A DNA stretch of 64,000 nt from Thozetella sp. PMI_491 (taxonomy: Eukaryota; Ascomycota; Sordariomycetes; Chaetosphaeriales; Chaetosphaeriaceae): NCBI GenBank assembly GCA_021432635.1, contig MU270092.1, positions 124,001-188,000 of the forward strand, in the 5' to 3' direction. The translations under genes were made by a program, and so were the position numbers. The notes under the pieces were generated by a model. The model ran no database searches and was not told where the DNA came from. It saw only the letters and a list, made by a program, of their open reading frames with translations. Positions 34,359 to 44,681 of this stretch are shown here, in pieces (positions within the stretch are counted from its first letter, which is position 1; every line of letters starts with the position of its first letter).

Positions 34359-35312
34359 CTACAGCCCATAGTGTGCGTCAATCGTCTTCTTCATGTCGGC
34401 CGCGATCAGCTGGTGGACCTTGGTCGTAGGCTGGATGAAGTTCAGCCAGAAGAACCCGTCCGCCACCAAGCCCACGCCGTCTTGCCAGCACTTGGCCCAC
34501 TAGGCGTCCCCGGCGCCGTCGCAAATGTCCGTCAGCGGCTGGGTGAAGCCATACGCAGCCGCGTTGGCCATGAGGTCCGTCAGGAATCCGAACGAGTCGT
34601 AGTAGACGACTTTGCTGCCCAGAGGCGCCAGGGCCTGCTTCAGCGCCGCATTGGCGGCCTGTATCACCCTCCCCCAGGTCGCGACGCAGTCTGCGTTCGT
34701 CCCGCACAGGTACTTGGCCGTCACAGGCGCCACATGCTTGGGGTAGATGTTGGCTACCAGGACTGCCGGTGCCCCGGCCGCCAGCAGCTTCTGGACGCTG
34801 GCCACCGTCTTGATGGCGTAGGCCGCCGCAAAGTCGGCGTTGTGGGGGTCGCCCTCCCAGAAGGCGTCGGTGTGGGCCGAGAGGTCGTTCATGCCGACCC
34901 AGAGGAACTGCATCGACGTGCCCACGGCAGAGAAGGACGGACTGCCGGTGTAGTTGGCGATCTGATCGACGAGAGACTGCGCGCCAGCGGGCGACGACGT
35001 GTAGGCGTTGTCGAGCGTCGCGCCGAAGGACCCGCCTCCGCAGCACCCGCCAAAGGAAAAGTCGGCTAGGGGCGTCGAGAGCAGATCGGCAAGGTAGGAG
35101 ACGGCGACGGGGCCATTGGTCCAGGTGCCGAAGCCGTATACCGTAGCCGGGTCGCCCGTGATGCCGTGGGCAAAGCTCCCGTTGCCGTTGTCACTGAGCT
35201 CATCGCCGAACGCCACCAGGCGAGTGAACGGGTACCCGCTCCTCGGAGCGAGCGGTGTTGCTCCAGCGAGCGCTGCGGAGAGCAGCAAGACCCCAGTTCT
35301 TGTGGCGATCAT
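34359..35312 (-). pseudogene. secreted GDSL/SGNH (CE16-like) acetylesterase interrupted by an in-frame TAG
   Basis: A CE16-like carbohydrate acetylesterase or GDSL lipase with a signal peptide (residues about 1-19, LLLSAALAGATP). The frame opens at 35312 and meets TAG at 34502-34500 after 270 codons. The same frame then continues 46 sense codons to a second TAG (34361-34359). The extension encodes FFWLNFIQPTTKVHQ, which carries the conserved C-terminal catalytic His (codon 300). The upstream part has block I as FGDELSDNG, with Glu where GDSL has Ser, and block III as WVGMNDLSAH. No GT-AG intron removes the stop. It may be a nonsense allele, a stop-readthrough gene or a base-call error. CAG to TAG would fit a single C-to-T (RIP-type) change. 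The truncated product would lack the catalytic His. Confidence 0.75.
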
Positions 35313-35981
35313 TTCCGCGATGGGTTTTTTTTCTTCTCTTTCTCTCTTCTTTATAACGCGAGAGAGTCAGAATAAGTGAATGGACGTGACCCAGCACGAA
35401 AGAATGTAGTGCTGGCCCAACGAAATCAGCTGTGGTGAACGGGATACAGTCAAAACGAAGTCATCGGATGGATGCACCGTGGCATAGCTTCCATGTTTAA
35501 TGCTCCTGCCGAAAGCGTCTGCCTACCGGGTCAAATAAGGAGGATCATGGCCTAAGCCCTGACGGGCGCCATTGAGATGCACGCTAAGGGCAATGATAGG
35601 CCAATCCGCCCCGGCGGAACAGCCCAAGTCGCGGCTCACCTAGACTAAGGCAGGGGAAGCTCAGGTAGTCGAGACCTTAGCGGCACATTGTTTTCCTTTT
35701 CAGGGGAGCTCGGATCTATGCAATACCTCCTTCATTGCTTCTGCTCCTCAACCGCCGCCTGGGGCGTGGGTGCATGGGTACGGACTAATATCTAACAATC
35801 TCTCGCCGGAACACCGCACAAGATCATTCTACGCCGGAATGGCAGCATGGGGAACAATACTGCAGTAAGAAAGGCACACCGCTACCCTCCCGGAGTAACA
35901 TGCTGCTGCTGCGCACAGGCAGGCTCAGCTCGGGGGCGGGGGGGCAATTTCGATGACCGCAGGAAGCATCCACTCGCCCGT
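35313..35981. other. intergenic, promoter of the GDSL esterase gene
   Basis: A 669-bp spacer between two minus-strand genes, with pyrimidine-rich sequence next to 35312. No gene recognised. Confidence 0.5.
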
Positions 35982-37697
35982 CTAAAGTGACGATTTACCC
36001 AAGCCCAGATGGTTCCAGCAAACTGGAATGAAGACGTTAGCCAAACGTGCCAAGTCCATGGTGTATCCTGCGTTTAGAATATGCATGACACTTACTGGTG
36101 AAGCCGAGATCGTCGCCGAAGAACGCCTTCATGACGTCCACTCCGTATGTTGTTCCCTCCTGGGGCCAGTAGGCCACTGCCTTCTTTCCAACTGCCAGGC
36201 CGATCATGGGAGGCACCTCGGCGAGCTCGAGGAAGACGGGGGCGGTGCCGAAGAGCCGCTGGTTCATGATCTGGTGGATGTTGTTCGCCGCGTAGTAGCC
36301 CTGGTGCATGGCGGCTCCGCACCTCTTGATGCCAGACCAGAGGGCGGCGTCTCCGGCGGCAAAGTGGTCGCCCGCGTTGGGTGTGCCGGGGGAGAAGGCA
36401 AGGCTATAGAGGGAAATCAGCACAGCCTCAGACAACCCCGGGAGGGTCGGCGAAGGATGAAAGCGACGAGAGTGCATACCTCGGCTGCACCTTGATGTAG
36501 CCCTCGGCGTCCAAGTTCTCCTTCGGCAGGAAGGTGGTGGAAGGGATGCTCTTGGAGATGGCCATGACGACATGGTCAGCTAGCATCGAGTGGCCGTTGG
36601 TGAACTTCAACCTCTGGGTCTTGGTTCCGTCCTCGGCAGTGACCTCCTCGGTCCCCTCCAGGCGGTGTGAGAGGAGCATCTCCACGCCGGATTCCTTGAC
36701 TAGCTCCAGCGCGCGGTCTTTGCAGTCGTCTGGGAGGGGCTCCGAGGAAAGGAGCCGCTCTCGGGAGTGCACAAGCGTCACCTTGGTGTGCGGCTGCACG
36801 AGCTTGAGCTCGGCGGCCATCTCAATGCCGACGGCGCCTACGAGTGAAAATGGAATTAGACGTCACTGCTCCTCAGGCGCTTTATAGGACAGAATAAAGG
36901 GAAGAGAAGAGGGGAGTGCTGCCTACCTCCACCTACGATGGCAACGCCGTGCTGGGAGTTTGTGACGTTGCGGATGTGGTCGCCAGCCTCGAAGAGGTAC
37001 TGCTTCCGCCTCAGCGACTGTGGTACCACCGGCCACACCCTACGGAGCCCCGAGGCAGCGACGAGGAAGTCGTAGCAGTACTTGGAGACGGTCCCGGCGG
37101 CGGTCACGACCGTGGCGACCTTGGTCTCCGGGTTGACGTCCTGGACAGTACCCTGGACGGTGTGGATGCTGGGCACGTGGAGGCTTTTGACGTCCTCGAA
37201 CTCAACCCATGCCTTTTCCGCGTAGCTCTCCTCCGCGAGGGCCAGGGGGGATCCGATCAGATGGTCTGCAGCACATATGTCAGCGAGCCGGACCCCCCTT
37301 TGCATATGTGGCCCCTATGGGCTGCCGAGGCGGCGAACGCGGGTGCCAAGAGACGAGGGAGAATACTCACAGAAGCCATCGCGCTCTTCGACGATGGTGA
37401 CGTCGATGGCAATCGGCGGTGGCGGCGTGAACTCCTCGTCCTCCTTGGGCGGGGGTCCGCAGCGCGGCCGCCGCCCGTTGCAGAGGTCGTGCAGGTTGAG
37501 AGCCGCCGACAGACCCGCATAGCACCCACCGATCACCAAGATCCTAAAAGGGGGGGAAGCCAGAAAAAGTCAGCATATTGTGGGAAAGCGCGGCGGGCGA
37601 CGGGCCTTGTATAGCTCGCTTGGAGAGGGAGACGGGGGCAGACGAACCGGAAGGGGGTGGTGGCGTTGACGGCGTCGTTCTGGAGATCGGACGTCAT
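35982..37697 (-). CDS. AIF/AMID-like FAD-dependent NAD(P)H oxidoreductase
   Basis: A two-dinucleotide-domain flavoprotein of the AMID/AIFM2 (FSP1)-like type, 422 residues. Exons: 37697-37648, 37543-37371, 37265-36927, 36837-36480, 36403-36096, 36022-35982. The FAD motif is ILVIGGCYAGLSAALNL (16-32). The NAD(P)H motif VAIVGGGAVGIEMAAEL spans the third junction. FAAGDAALWSG is the second FAD contact. The last 41-nt exon gives FTICWNHLGLG, which I recall as the family C-terminus; reading through the last intron gives an unrelated tail. Relatives reduce quinones or act at mitochondria or lipid droplets. A perfect ATCAGATAA box lies about 560 bp upstream and the next upstream genes are siderophore genes, so a role in iron metabolism is possible but inferred. 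Confidence 0.88.
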
Positions 37698-38743
37698 GGC
37701 TATTGATTGGGTATCACGGCGAGCGAGAGGACAGCCAGATGTGACGGCAGGTGGGAGGACTTCCGTAAAGGCGAGCGGGAAGGGCTTCCATTTTCTGGTG
37801 GTGTGTTATTTACCTAAGGGGGCGCCCTCGGCCCCTCCCCCTCCTGCCTTGAACCCGCTTGCCTCTCTCCTCCCCCTGCTCTTCGGTGTTGTCCTCCGTC
37901 CCACAACGGCTTGTGGCGTGGCAGGCCATGGGGATCCAAAGGGAACGTTCCCGGCATCGGATTCGCACGGCAAAGTGCAACGGCCGGGGGGAGGGGGGTG
38001 GTGGGTGGTGGGTGCCGCCAAGGCAGCCTGTCGCATCGTCGAGCCCCCTCCGGCTGGCGCCGAGGCGCGTGCCTTACTACATGAGATGCTGCTGTTGGGA
38101 CCGAAGAGCGCTGCGGGCCCTTGACTCGCAAGATGGGGAGAGGACCGGCCGGCCGGCAGAGGGATTTGCGCGCTGGCTGGTCGGAAAAGTCCCCTGTAGG
38201 TTCCACAGAGACACTCAACCACGGGGACGTGGCCCCCCCATGCAAGCGCATCTTATCTGATCATCAGCGCTCAGTGCTAAGTCGACCTATTGGCACGCGC
38301 TATACCCAGTGCAGCCTATGATAGGTAGGTGGCTAAGTGCCTTGCCCACTTGGGGTTATTCGTGCAGCCAAGCCTCTATAATAGGTGGGCGGCCAGGATA
38401 AAGAGGAGGGGCGCTCCTTGATCCATGGAGCCGACGATCGAGTGTGCGGGGCCTGCGGAGCACACTCCCCCCCTTCCCGGTTTACGACGGCCTTCCCAGC
38501 TTCGCTTCTCGACCATCCAATTTATTTGCAGAGCGGTGTGTGTCGGTGCTCTCTCGCACCCCGTCGGTTGCATGTGGTCCGCCGCAGCGCTGGATAGCTC
38601 GGCTTGGTTCCTGGCCGGCTTCGGTCCAAGTTGGCTTCAAATTAGGCACAGCGTCTTAAGGGTATGTCGTCAACTTTTTGGGTGGCCTTGAACAGGTACT
38701 AGATACACAAACTCCCGCCATTGACCGGTCCTCCCGCTTCTTC
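37698..38743. other. intergenic, promoter of the AIF-like gene
   Basis: A 1.05-kb GC-rich spacer. Its only recognised element is the GATA-type iron box at 38253-38261 on the minus strand. Overlapping frames here have no family motif. Confidence 0.5.
38253..38261 (-). promoter_or_regulatory. ATCAGATAA (SreA/SRE-type) iron-repressor box upstream of the AIF-like gene
   Basis: A perfect match to ATCWGATAA on the minus strand, within TGATCAGATAAGA. It is 556 bp upstream of the AIF-like ATG, in a spacer that serves only that gene's 5' side. ATCWGATAA is the established target of fungal siderophore repressors SreA/SRE/Urbs1. Occupancy is untested. Confidence 0.5.
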
Positions 38744-40157
38744 TCACAGCTTGGGCACGAGGCCCAGGGCCGTGCCGCCCACGACCTTCTCGTTCTCGTC
38801 CAGCGGCGAAAGCTGGAAGAAGCGCTCTCTCGAGCAACGGACGAAGGCGGACCGCTTGTGGGGGAGATCGACGAATTTCTCCAGCCCGAACCCGTTGATG
38901 AAGTCGTACATGAGCACGGAGCTGTTGGTGTACTTGGGCTCGCCGACAACGAACATGGTGCGCGGGTCGTCGAGGAAGAGGTAGTGCATCAGGCTTGACC
39001 ACCACGCGCTGACGCGGTGTGGGCCACGGAACCGCACGTCGCCCACCAGGCTGTGGCGGCCGCGGTCGAAGTCGCCTGGGGAGTAGTATGCACCGAGGCG
39101 GTCCTCCTGCGCTTTGTATTAGTGCGTATTCCACTTGGCCGCGGTAGCTGGATCGTCGATTGGGCAGCGAGAAGTTGGGGTCTATCCGTCTTACCTTGGC
39201 CCAGTATACCTCAAAGTAGGCGAAATAAGTGTCCTCGAAACGCGCGAGAATCGCCATCTGGTGCGGGTCCTCGTCCGCCCGGCGCAGGTACTCGCGGTGC
39301 TGCTCTAGCGTGCCCGTCTCGTTCCATCCTTGCGACACGCGCGGGTCGTTCTGCCACGTGTGAAACAGCTCGAGGTGCTCCTTGTTGTGGTAGTCGAGCG
39401 CGACCATGGAGAAGTTCTCCTTGAGGTGAGGGATGTAGCGGCTGTAGATGACCGATCCGGGCCGTGGCTTGGACGGCCGCCGCGGGTGCCAGCAGAGCGC
39501 CGTTGACGGGTCATTGGTCATGGTGTACTCGAGCGGCGCCAATGGGTACGATGCGACCGACTTGGTCTCGGTCAGCTGGTCCTCCGGCACCCAGACGGGC
39601 CGCGAGCCAAAGGGCGAGCCTGCGCCCTGCCAGAAGGTGCCGCGGAGCACAAGCAGCTCCTGGGGCGTATCGGTGGCGTCCTTGGAGGCCTTGGGGTGGT
39701 CAATGGCAAGCAAAACGGCCTTGAGCTGCTCGGCGAGGGCGTCGGCCCCGGTGCCGGTCAGGCGGAGGCGGAAGTACTCCTCGCCGGGGCGGATGGTGAA
39801 AATGGCGTAGACGACGAGCCACAGCTGCGCCAGCGTCGGGGCCTGCGCACCTTCCCAGCGCGCGGCCACTGCCGGCGAGCGCCGGGCCCGGCCCCACAGC
39901 GTGTTGTTGGACTCGTGCGGCCGGTCGCTCGACTTTAGGTTCTCGGGCTCGGTGAAAGTCAGCGAGGCGCTGTGAAGCTGCTCTGGGAGGGGCCGGCGGC
40001 CGCCATCGATGGCCGCGCCGGCGGCTTCCTGCTGCCTCAGGGAGAAAGAACCAGCATCGCTGCCCTGTGCGACGAAGTAGGCCGTCAGGTACGGATGGGG
40101 GAGCTTGAGGATGGGGTCCGACGAGGCGGCGTAGTCGGCGAAGCGTCGTGATACCAT
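38744..40157 (-). CDS. sidF: siderophore N5-hydroxyornithine transacylase/acetylase (SidF/SidL-like, IucB-type GNAT)
   Basis: Transfers an acyl group (anhydromevalonyl for SidF, acetyl for SidL) to N5-hydroxyornithine, forming the hydroxamate of fungal siderophores. Exons 40157-39195 and 39106-38744 give 441 residues. The GNAT/IucB domain is the C-terminal half: [34 protein letters not shown] joined to EDRLGAYY, then [32 protein letters not shown] and ALGLVPKL at the end. PKL is a PTS1-type tripeptide, fitting the peroxisomal location known for SidF in Aspergillus. The next gene upstream is a SidI-like ligase, and three perfect ATCWGATAA boxes lie 497-617 bp upstream. SidF is favoured over SidL from context; the family is secure. 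Confidence 0.82.
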
Positions 40158-40653
40158 GATTTCTGCTGTTGAGCTTTGGGGATCTCGGCTCGTGTCACTG
40201 AGCTACAGAGCTACAAGCTGCATGGAAAACTCTCAAGCTTCCTCGGCCTGCATCGGGTCTGGAGAAGACGTAAGGGGGAGGGGGGGCGTCGGCCAGTTGC
40301 CTCCCCCGTCTCCCCCGTCTCGTGCCCCTGCCCGTCGCCCTCCTCCCCTAGGCGGGCAACCACCTCGTGCCTGCTTGGGGGGCCGCCTTCGTGGTTCCAT
40401 ATTCAAGAAATGACGCCTGGTCTGCCGGTGCTAGTGCTATTACTGCCGCTCCTGACGCAAGAATGGTGGAAACAAATGACAGCACACAATGACCCCAATG
40501 GCCTCTCGGGGGGCAGCTAGTGCTGATTGCGTCTTCACGCCCACCCACCGGGCGTTCCACTGCATCGGCGGAACCAAGCAGCGCTGGCCAATCTAAGAGC
40601 CCCGTCCCGGGGGATGACGGAGTTGGCGGTGGGGTTGGCGCCCTGCAGCTCGG

Positions 40654-40662
40654 ATCAGATAA
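40654..40662 (+). promoter_or_regulatory. iron box 1 (ATCAGATAA) upstream of sidF
   Basis: A perfect SreA/SRE consensus, preceded by CGG. It lies 497 bp upstream of the SidF-like start. Match by eye; binding not shown. Confidence 0.6.
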
Positions 40663-40686
40663 CTTTATGTGGACTCCTGCGGGCGG

Positions 40687-40695
40687 ATCTGATAA
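40687..40695 (+). promoter_or_regulatory. iron box 2 (ATCTGATAA) upstream of sidF
   Basis: A perfect SreA/SRE consensus, again CGGATCTGATAA, 33 bp start-to-start from the first box and in the same orientation. Confidence 0.6.
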
Positions 40696-40773
40696 TTTTT
40701 TTCACCCTCCCCCGGCCCTTAGTGTCCCGAACTCGGAGGCCGGCAGGCTAGGGGACCCTGTGCTTTGCCTCGG

Positions 40774-40782
40774 ATCTGATAA
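40774..40782 (+). promoter_or_regulatory. iron box 3 (ATCTGATAA) upstream of sidF
   Basis: The third perfect CGGATCTGATAA copy, in the same orientation, 87 bp start-to-start from box 2. Clustered boxes are usual at strongly iron-repressed siderophore genes. Confidence 0.6.
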
Positions 40783-41119
40783 GATTTTCACTTGAGACGG
40801 CAGGGAGGGGCGAGGGGCCCGAAGCTTGGTGAGCTCAGAGGCGTCTCGAGGCAGAGCCGGGCACATGGGTGGTGTGGGAATCCCAAACAGCCACGCTTCG
40901 GCGAGAGTTTATGAATCGAGGCCAAGAGTTCAGGATACCACATCACACCTGCCGCCGGATCAATCGTAATACGTCGTCTATCGTCCCTCCCCTCTTTTTT
41001 TTTCTCTTGTCTCTACCTGCCTAGTTTAGGTATCCCTTAAAAAATTTCATGCAACGAAGAAAACTAAAGAGAAGAAAAGAAAAAAAAGGACGCCTGTATC
41101 GTCCCATCTGGGCCACCCT

Positions 41120-43031
41120 TCACAGCTTAGCCGAGCCTTGCTGCAGTAGCTTGTTGCCGAGCTGTGCCAGCTCAAACTTCCGCACTTTCCCGCTCCCCGT
41201 CAGGGGGACCCCATTCGGCACGCCCTCGCTTCCCAGCCAGAAGATGTGCGATGGCGCCTTGTGCTTGCCCAGCTGGCGCCTGACCCACTCTCGTATTTCG
41301 TCTGTCGTCGGCTGCTTGCGCTCGCTCTCTAGGCCGAGGAACGCGCCGACAACTTCGCCGTAGTGTGCGTCCTTCAGCCCGACCACCACCGCGAGACCAA
41401 TGGCTGGATGGGCCACCAGCCGCTCTTCAATTTCCAGCGGGTAGATGTTCTCGCCGCCTGTCTTTCGTGTTAGCGAACCCCCCGCTTCGTTTGCTCGTGG
41501 CGCTCTCTTACCCCTGATGATGATGTCCTTGAAGCGCCCGGTAATGCTGCAGTAACCCTTCTCGTCAAAGACAGCCTCATCGCCCGTGTGTAGCCACATG
41601 ACACCCAGCTCGTCCCGTGTCATGACCTCGTTCGTCTTCTCTGAGTTGTTCCAGTACCCGGCCTGCAGCTGGTATCCTGCGATCCAAAGCTCCCCGCGGC
41701 TTCCCACAGGCAGGACCTGCCCGTCACGGTCCACGATCTTTGCCTGCGCATGCGGCATGAGCGTACCGACCGTCGTTAGCCTCCTGTGGATCGGGTCGTC
41801 CGTGAAGGCATTGAAGCACGTAGGCGACGCCTCCGTGAGCCCGTAGCTTGACGTGAACTCGGACATGCCCAGACGTGAGACCATGAGTTCCATGAGATAA
41901 CGTGGGACCGGGGCGCCGGCTACGATGCCGGTGCGGAGATTGAGATTAGATGCCTTGAGCGCCTTGGCCTCAGGCAAGGCGAGCACGCTATCGAACATGG
42001 CGGGGACGCCATGGACCGCCGTGCAGTTTTCGTCGAGGATTGCCCGTAGCGTGGACGGCGCGTCAAAAATTTCGGAAGGATATACGATCTTGGCCCCGTG
42101 TGTGAGAACAGACAGAAGCCCGAGCACGAGACCAAAGCAGTGAAAAAGAGGAGGTGGGCAGCAGAGGACATCCTCTGGCGTGAGTCGCATGCGGTCACCG
42201 ATGAAACGGGAGTTGTTGACAATGTTGCTATAGCTGGTCAGACTTCTCTGGTTTGGAAACGGGTCACAAGGACACACGGAGCACAAGCTTACTGGTGTGT
42301 CAACATGGCAGCCTTGGGGAGGCCAGTCGTGCCGCTGGTGAACTGAAGGTTACATACGAGATGAGGAAGCACTTTGCTCTCGGCTGCATGGAGGTGGGCG
42401 GCACTGTACTTCCCACCTTGCTGGAGCATTTCATCATATGTCTGATATCCCTCGGAATCACCTCTCAAGATGACAACCCGGGGGCCCTGAGGAAAAGAGG
42501 GCAGCTGCGACAACAGAGGGACGTTGTCGATCCGGCCACCGATCTTCTTAGTGGTGAAGAATAGCTTGCAGTCTGTCCCACGCATTAGCCTCTGAAAGAG
42601 CATACCGCCTCGAAAAATATACGGACTGTCGTACCAGAGAACTTGAGGGCGTATTGTGCTTCGGTCGGGGTATAGGTATTGTTTAGAATGACAAGGATAG
42701 CGCCTATCCTCGTCGCCGCGAAGAAGATGGCGGCGTACTGCTCGCAGTTGCCCGCCATGATACCGATCCTATCTCCAACTCCGAGCCCCATTGCCAGCAT
42801 TGCCCGGGCCAGCAGGCAGCTCTGGTGGTTCAACTCGTTGTAGGTCCAGCGGCCTCCCGTCCAAGGGATGACGAGGCACTCCTTCGCGCCATGGTGCAGA
42901 CACTGGAGGTTGAGCATCTCGCCGAGCGTCAGGTCGACGAGCGGGGGGTCGGTCGGGCCATGGAGGACGGAGAGCTTCTGCGGCTCGGGTGCCTGGAAGC
43001 CCTCGTCGACATTCTGCAAGACTGTGCTCAT
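41120..43031 (-). CDS. sidI: SidI-like acyl-CoA ligase (mevalonyl-CoA ligase type)
   Basis: ANL-superfamily ligase that adenylates a carboxylate and forms its CoA thioester; SidI activates mevalonate for the acyl arm of extracellular fungal siderophores. Exons: 43031-42635, 42572-42293, 42233-41512, 41457-41120, giving 578 residues, near SidI size. The AMP-binding motif is FTSGTTGLPKAAMLTH, which runs into HYSNIVNN across the second junction. SSYGLTEASPT is motif A5, WLHTGDEAVFDEKGY is A7, and IIRGGENIYPLEIEE, joined across the third junction, is A8. The C-terminus ends GSAKL, a canonical PTS1. It sits next to the SidF-like gene in the same orientation, with an ATCAGATAA box 586 bp upstream. 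Family certain; SidI assignment rests on context. Confidence 0.8.
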
Positions 43032-44681
43032 CTTGCCGGGTGGTTGAGAGCTTGGCGGGCTGGCTTGCGTGAGGTCCGGAGAGCAAGCCGAGCCGTGGGC
43101 TTCACGGTGGATTAAAGGGGAAGAGGCCAAGGCAGGGCTGTTAGGTACAGGGTATCCACTTGAGATCCGGTAGCATCAGAGTGATTACGGTCCCAGGTTC
43201 ACGGGAGGCACTGGCCCACTTGGGAGAGGAGGCAAAGGGGGAGAGTGCCGGGCCAGCCCCTTGTCATACATACATCGCCCTGGCCCTCGCCATGGCGGGC
43301 GATGGGCTGTCACATAGGTCCCCGGGAGATCGAGAAGCAGGGCGGCTAGGGTTCCTAGCCATTTGCGTCATGCCAACCATGCCAACGGGGGGAGTGCTCT
43401 CCGCGATGTGCGCGGCGGCGATTTTGCAACTGGCCAGGGCAGAATATGGTGGGTGTCTTGGCACCAGTCTTTCGTGGGCGAAGAGGGGACGATCTGGCCG
43501 TGTCTGCCCAGTATTTGCGGACAGGGGGGCCTGCTTCCACGGCGCTATTGCTGCATTGCATTAGACGGAGGGCGAACGACCCCCATCCACTCCGATTTCT
43601 ATGATCTAATCTCTTGATCAGATAAGATGTCCTGACTCGTCTAGCATTTGGAGGGGAACCGATCTCGGCCAGCGACCGGCCGGCTGCAACGGGGGTGTTT
43701 CTCTAGGATCGATTCGTGCAACACCCGTGGTTGCAGGGGCGCGCTTTCCGATGCAACGCTCGTGTATGCCGGTATTCCGAGGAAAGTTGGATGGCATGGG
43801 TTTCAACAGCAGGACTGGGATCGTCTTGGCTAGTCGAGAAGCAGGAACCAGAGAGCTGGGAGCATTTAAAAGGTACTTGGCCCCCAGACTCCGGGAGTTG
43901 TTACAATGACTGTCTTGCACCAACTAGCCAGTCTCAGCCTAGGGCCAGCGACGCCGAGGCGGCATCTCTACGCTTGTTCAGCTTACACCAGCGCTGCCTG
44001 TCTGCTTTGCCCCTGATGGCAATTGAATAGGATTATTGATCCGGCCCGACCTTCGCGCTCAAAAAGGTGAAGCAAACCTGCGTGCATGAAATTTCTATTG
44101 GAAAGGCATAGGGGCTGTGGGCGAGTGCACAGCCAGTGAGCAGGCCCCTAGAGGGTATTCCCAGATGCCGCCAGCCTCGCTAGAGGCACGCGTGGCGATA
44201 TGGAGTCCACTAGGAGAGGATGAGCCAAGGTCATGCTCCTCTCTGGCTCTTGATACGACCTTTACTCTAGTTGGTCTGATGGAAACTAGATGATGTAAAT
44301 CCTGCCTCGTACACCTTAGCACCCACCATTGCTGTACGGCAGTCTCATCGAGGTTATGTAAGGAAAAAGAAGCGAATGGCTCAGGGAGTTGCTGGCAAAA
44401 ATGTCATTCAAGACTCCTTATATTCCTAAAGCTCCACGCCCGACCAGGCCCTAGGGTTCTGTTGAGAATGAAAAGGTCCTACACATCAACTAGCCCCGTG
44501 CGTCTTGGTAAGCTATCAACATCAAGATATCGGCCGTCATACAGTCGTCACATCGTTGGGTCGGATATTCGTCTCTTCTAGACCGGTAATCCGCCTCCCC
44601 CCCAAGTGGATCTTTGTCTTGCCATCGCAGCCACAAGCTCCAGGCAGACCACTTCACGTCTACCAATCAGCGTAGCCATGC
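43032..44681. other. intergenic, sidI promoter
   Basis: A 1.65-kb spacer with one ATCAGATAA iron box at 43617-43625. No coding sequence or repeat recognised. The segment near 44681 is the 3' flank of the kelch gene. Confidence 0.5.
43617..43625 (+). promoter_or_regulatory. iron box (ATCAGATAA) upstream of sidI
   Basis: A perfect SreA/SRE consensus within TGATCAGATAAGA, 586 bp upstream of the SidI-like start. The same 13-mer context occurs at the AIF-like gene's box. Confidence 0.55.

Larger units (their letters stand above)
40158..41119. other. intergenic, sidF promoter with three iron boxes
   Basis: A 962-bp spacer between the 5' end of the SidF-like gene and the 3' end of the SidI-like gene. 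Three ATCWGATAA motifs lie within 129 bp (40654-40782), each preceded by CGG. No gene seen. Confidence 0.6.

Noticed and set aside
34371-35069. 232-codon plus-strand frame opposite the GDSL esterase
   Set aside because: Antisense shadow. The minus frame has signal peptide and family motifs; this one has Arg/Gly/Val-rich shadow composition.
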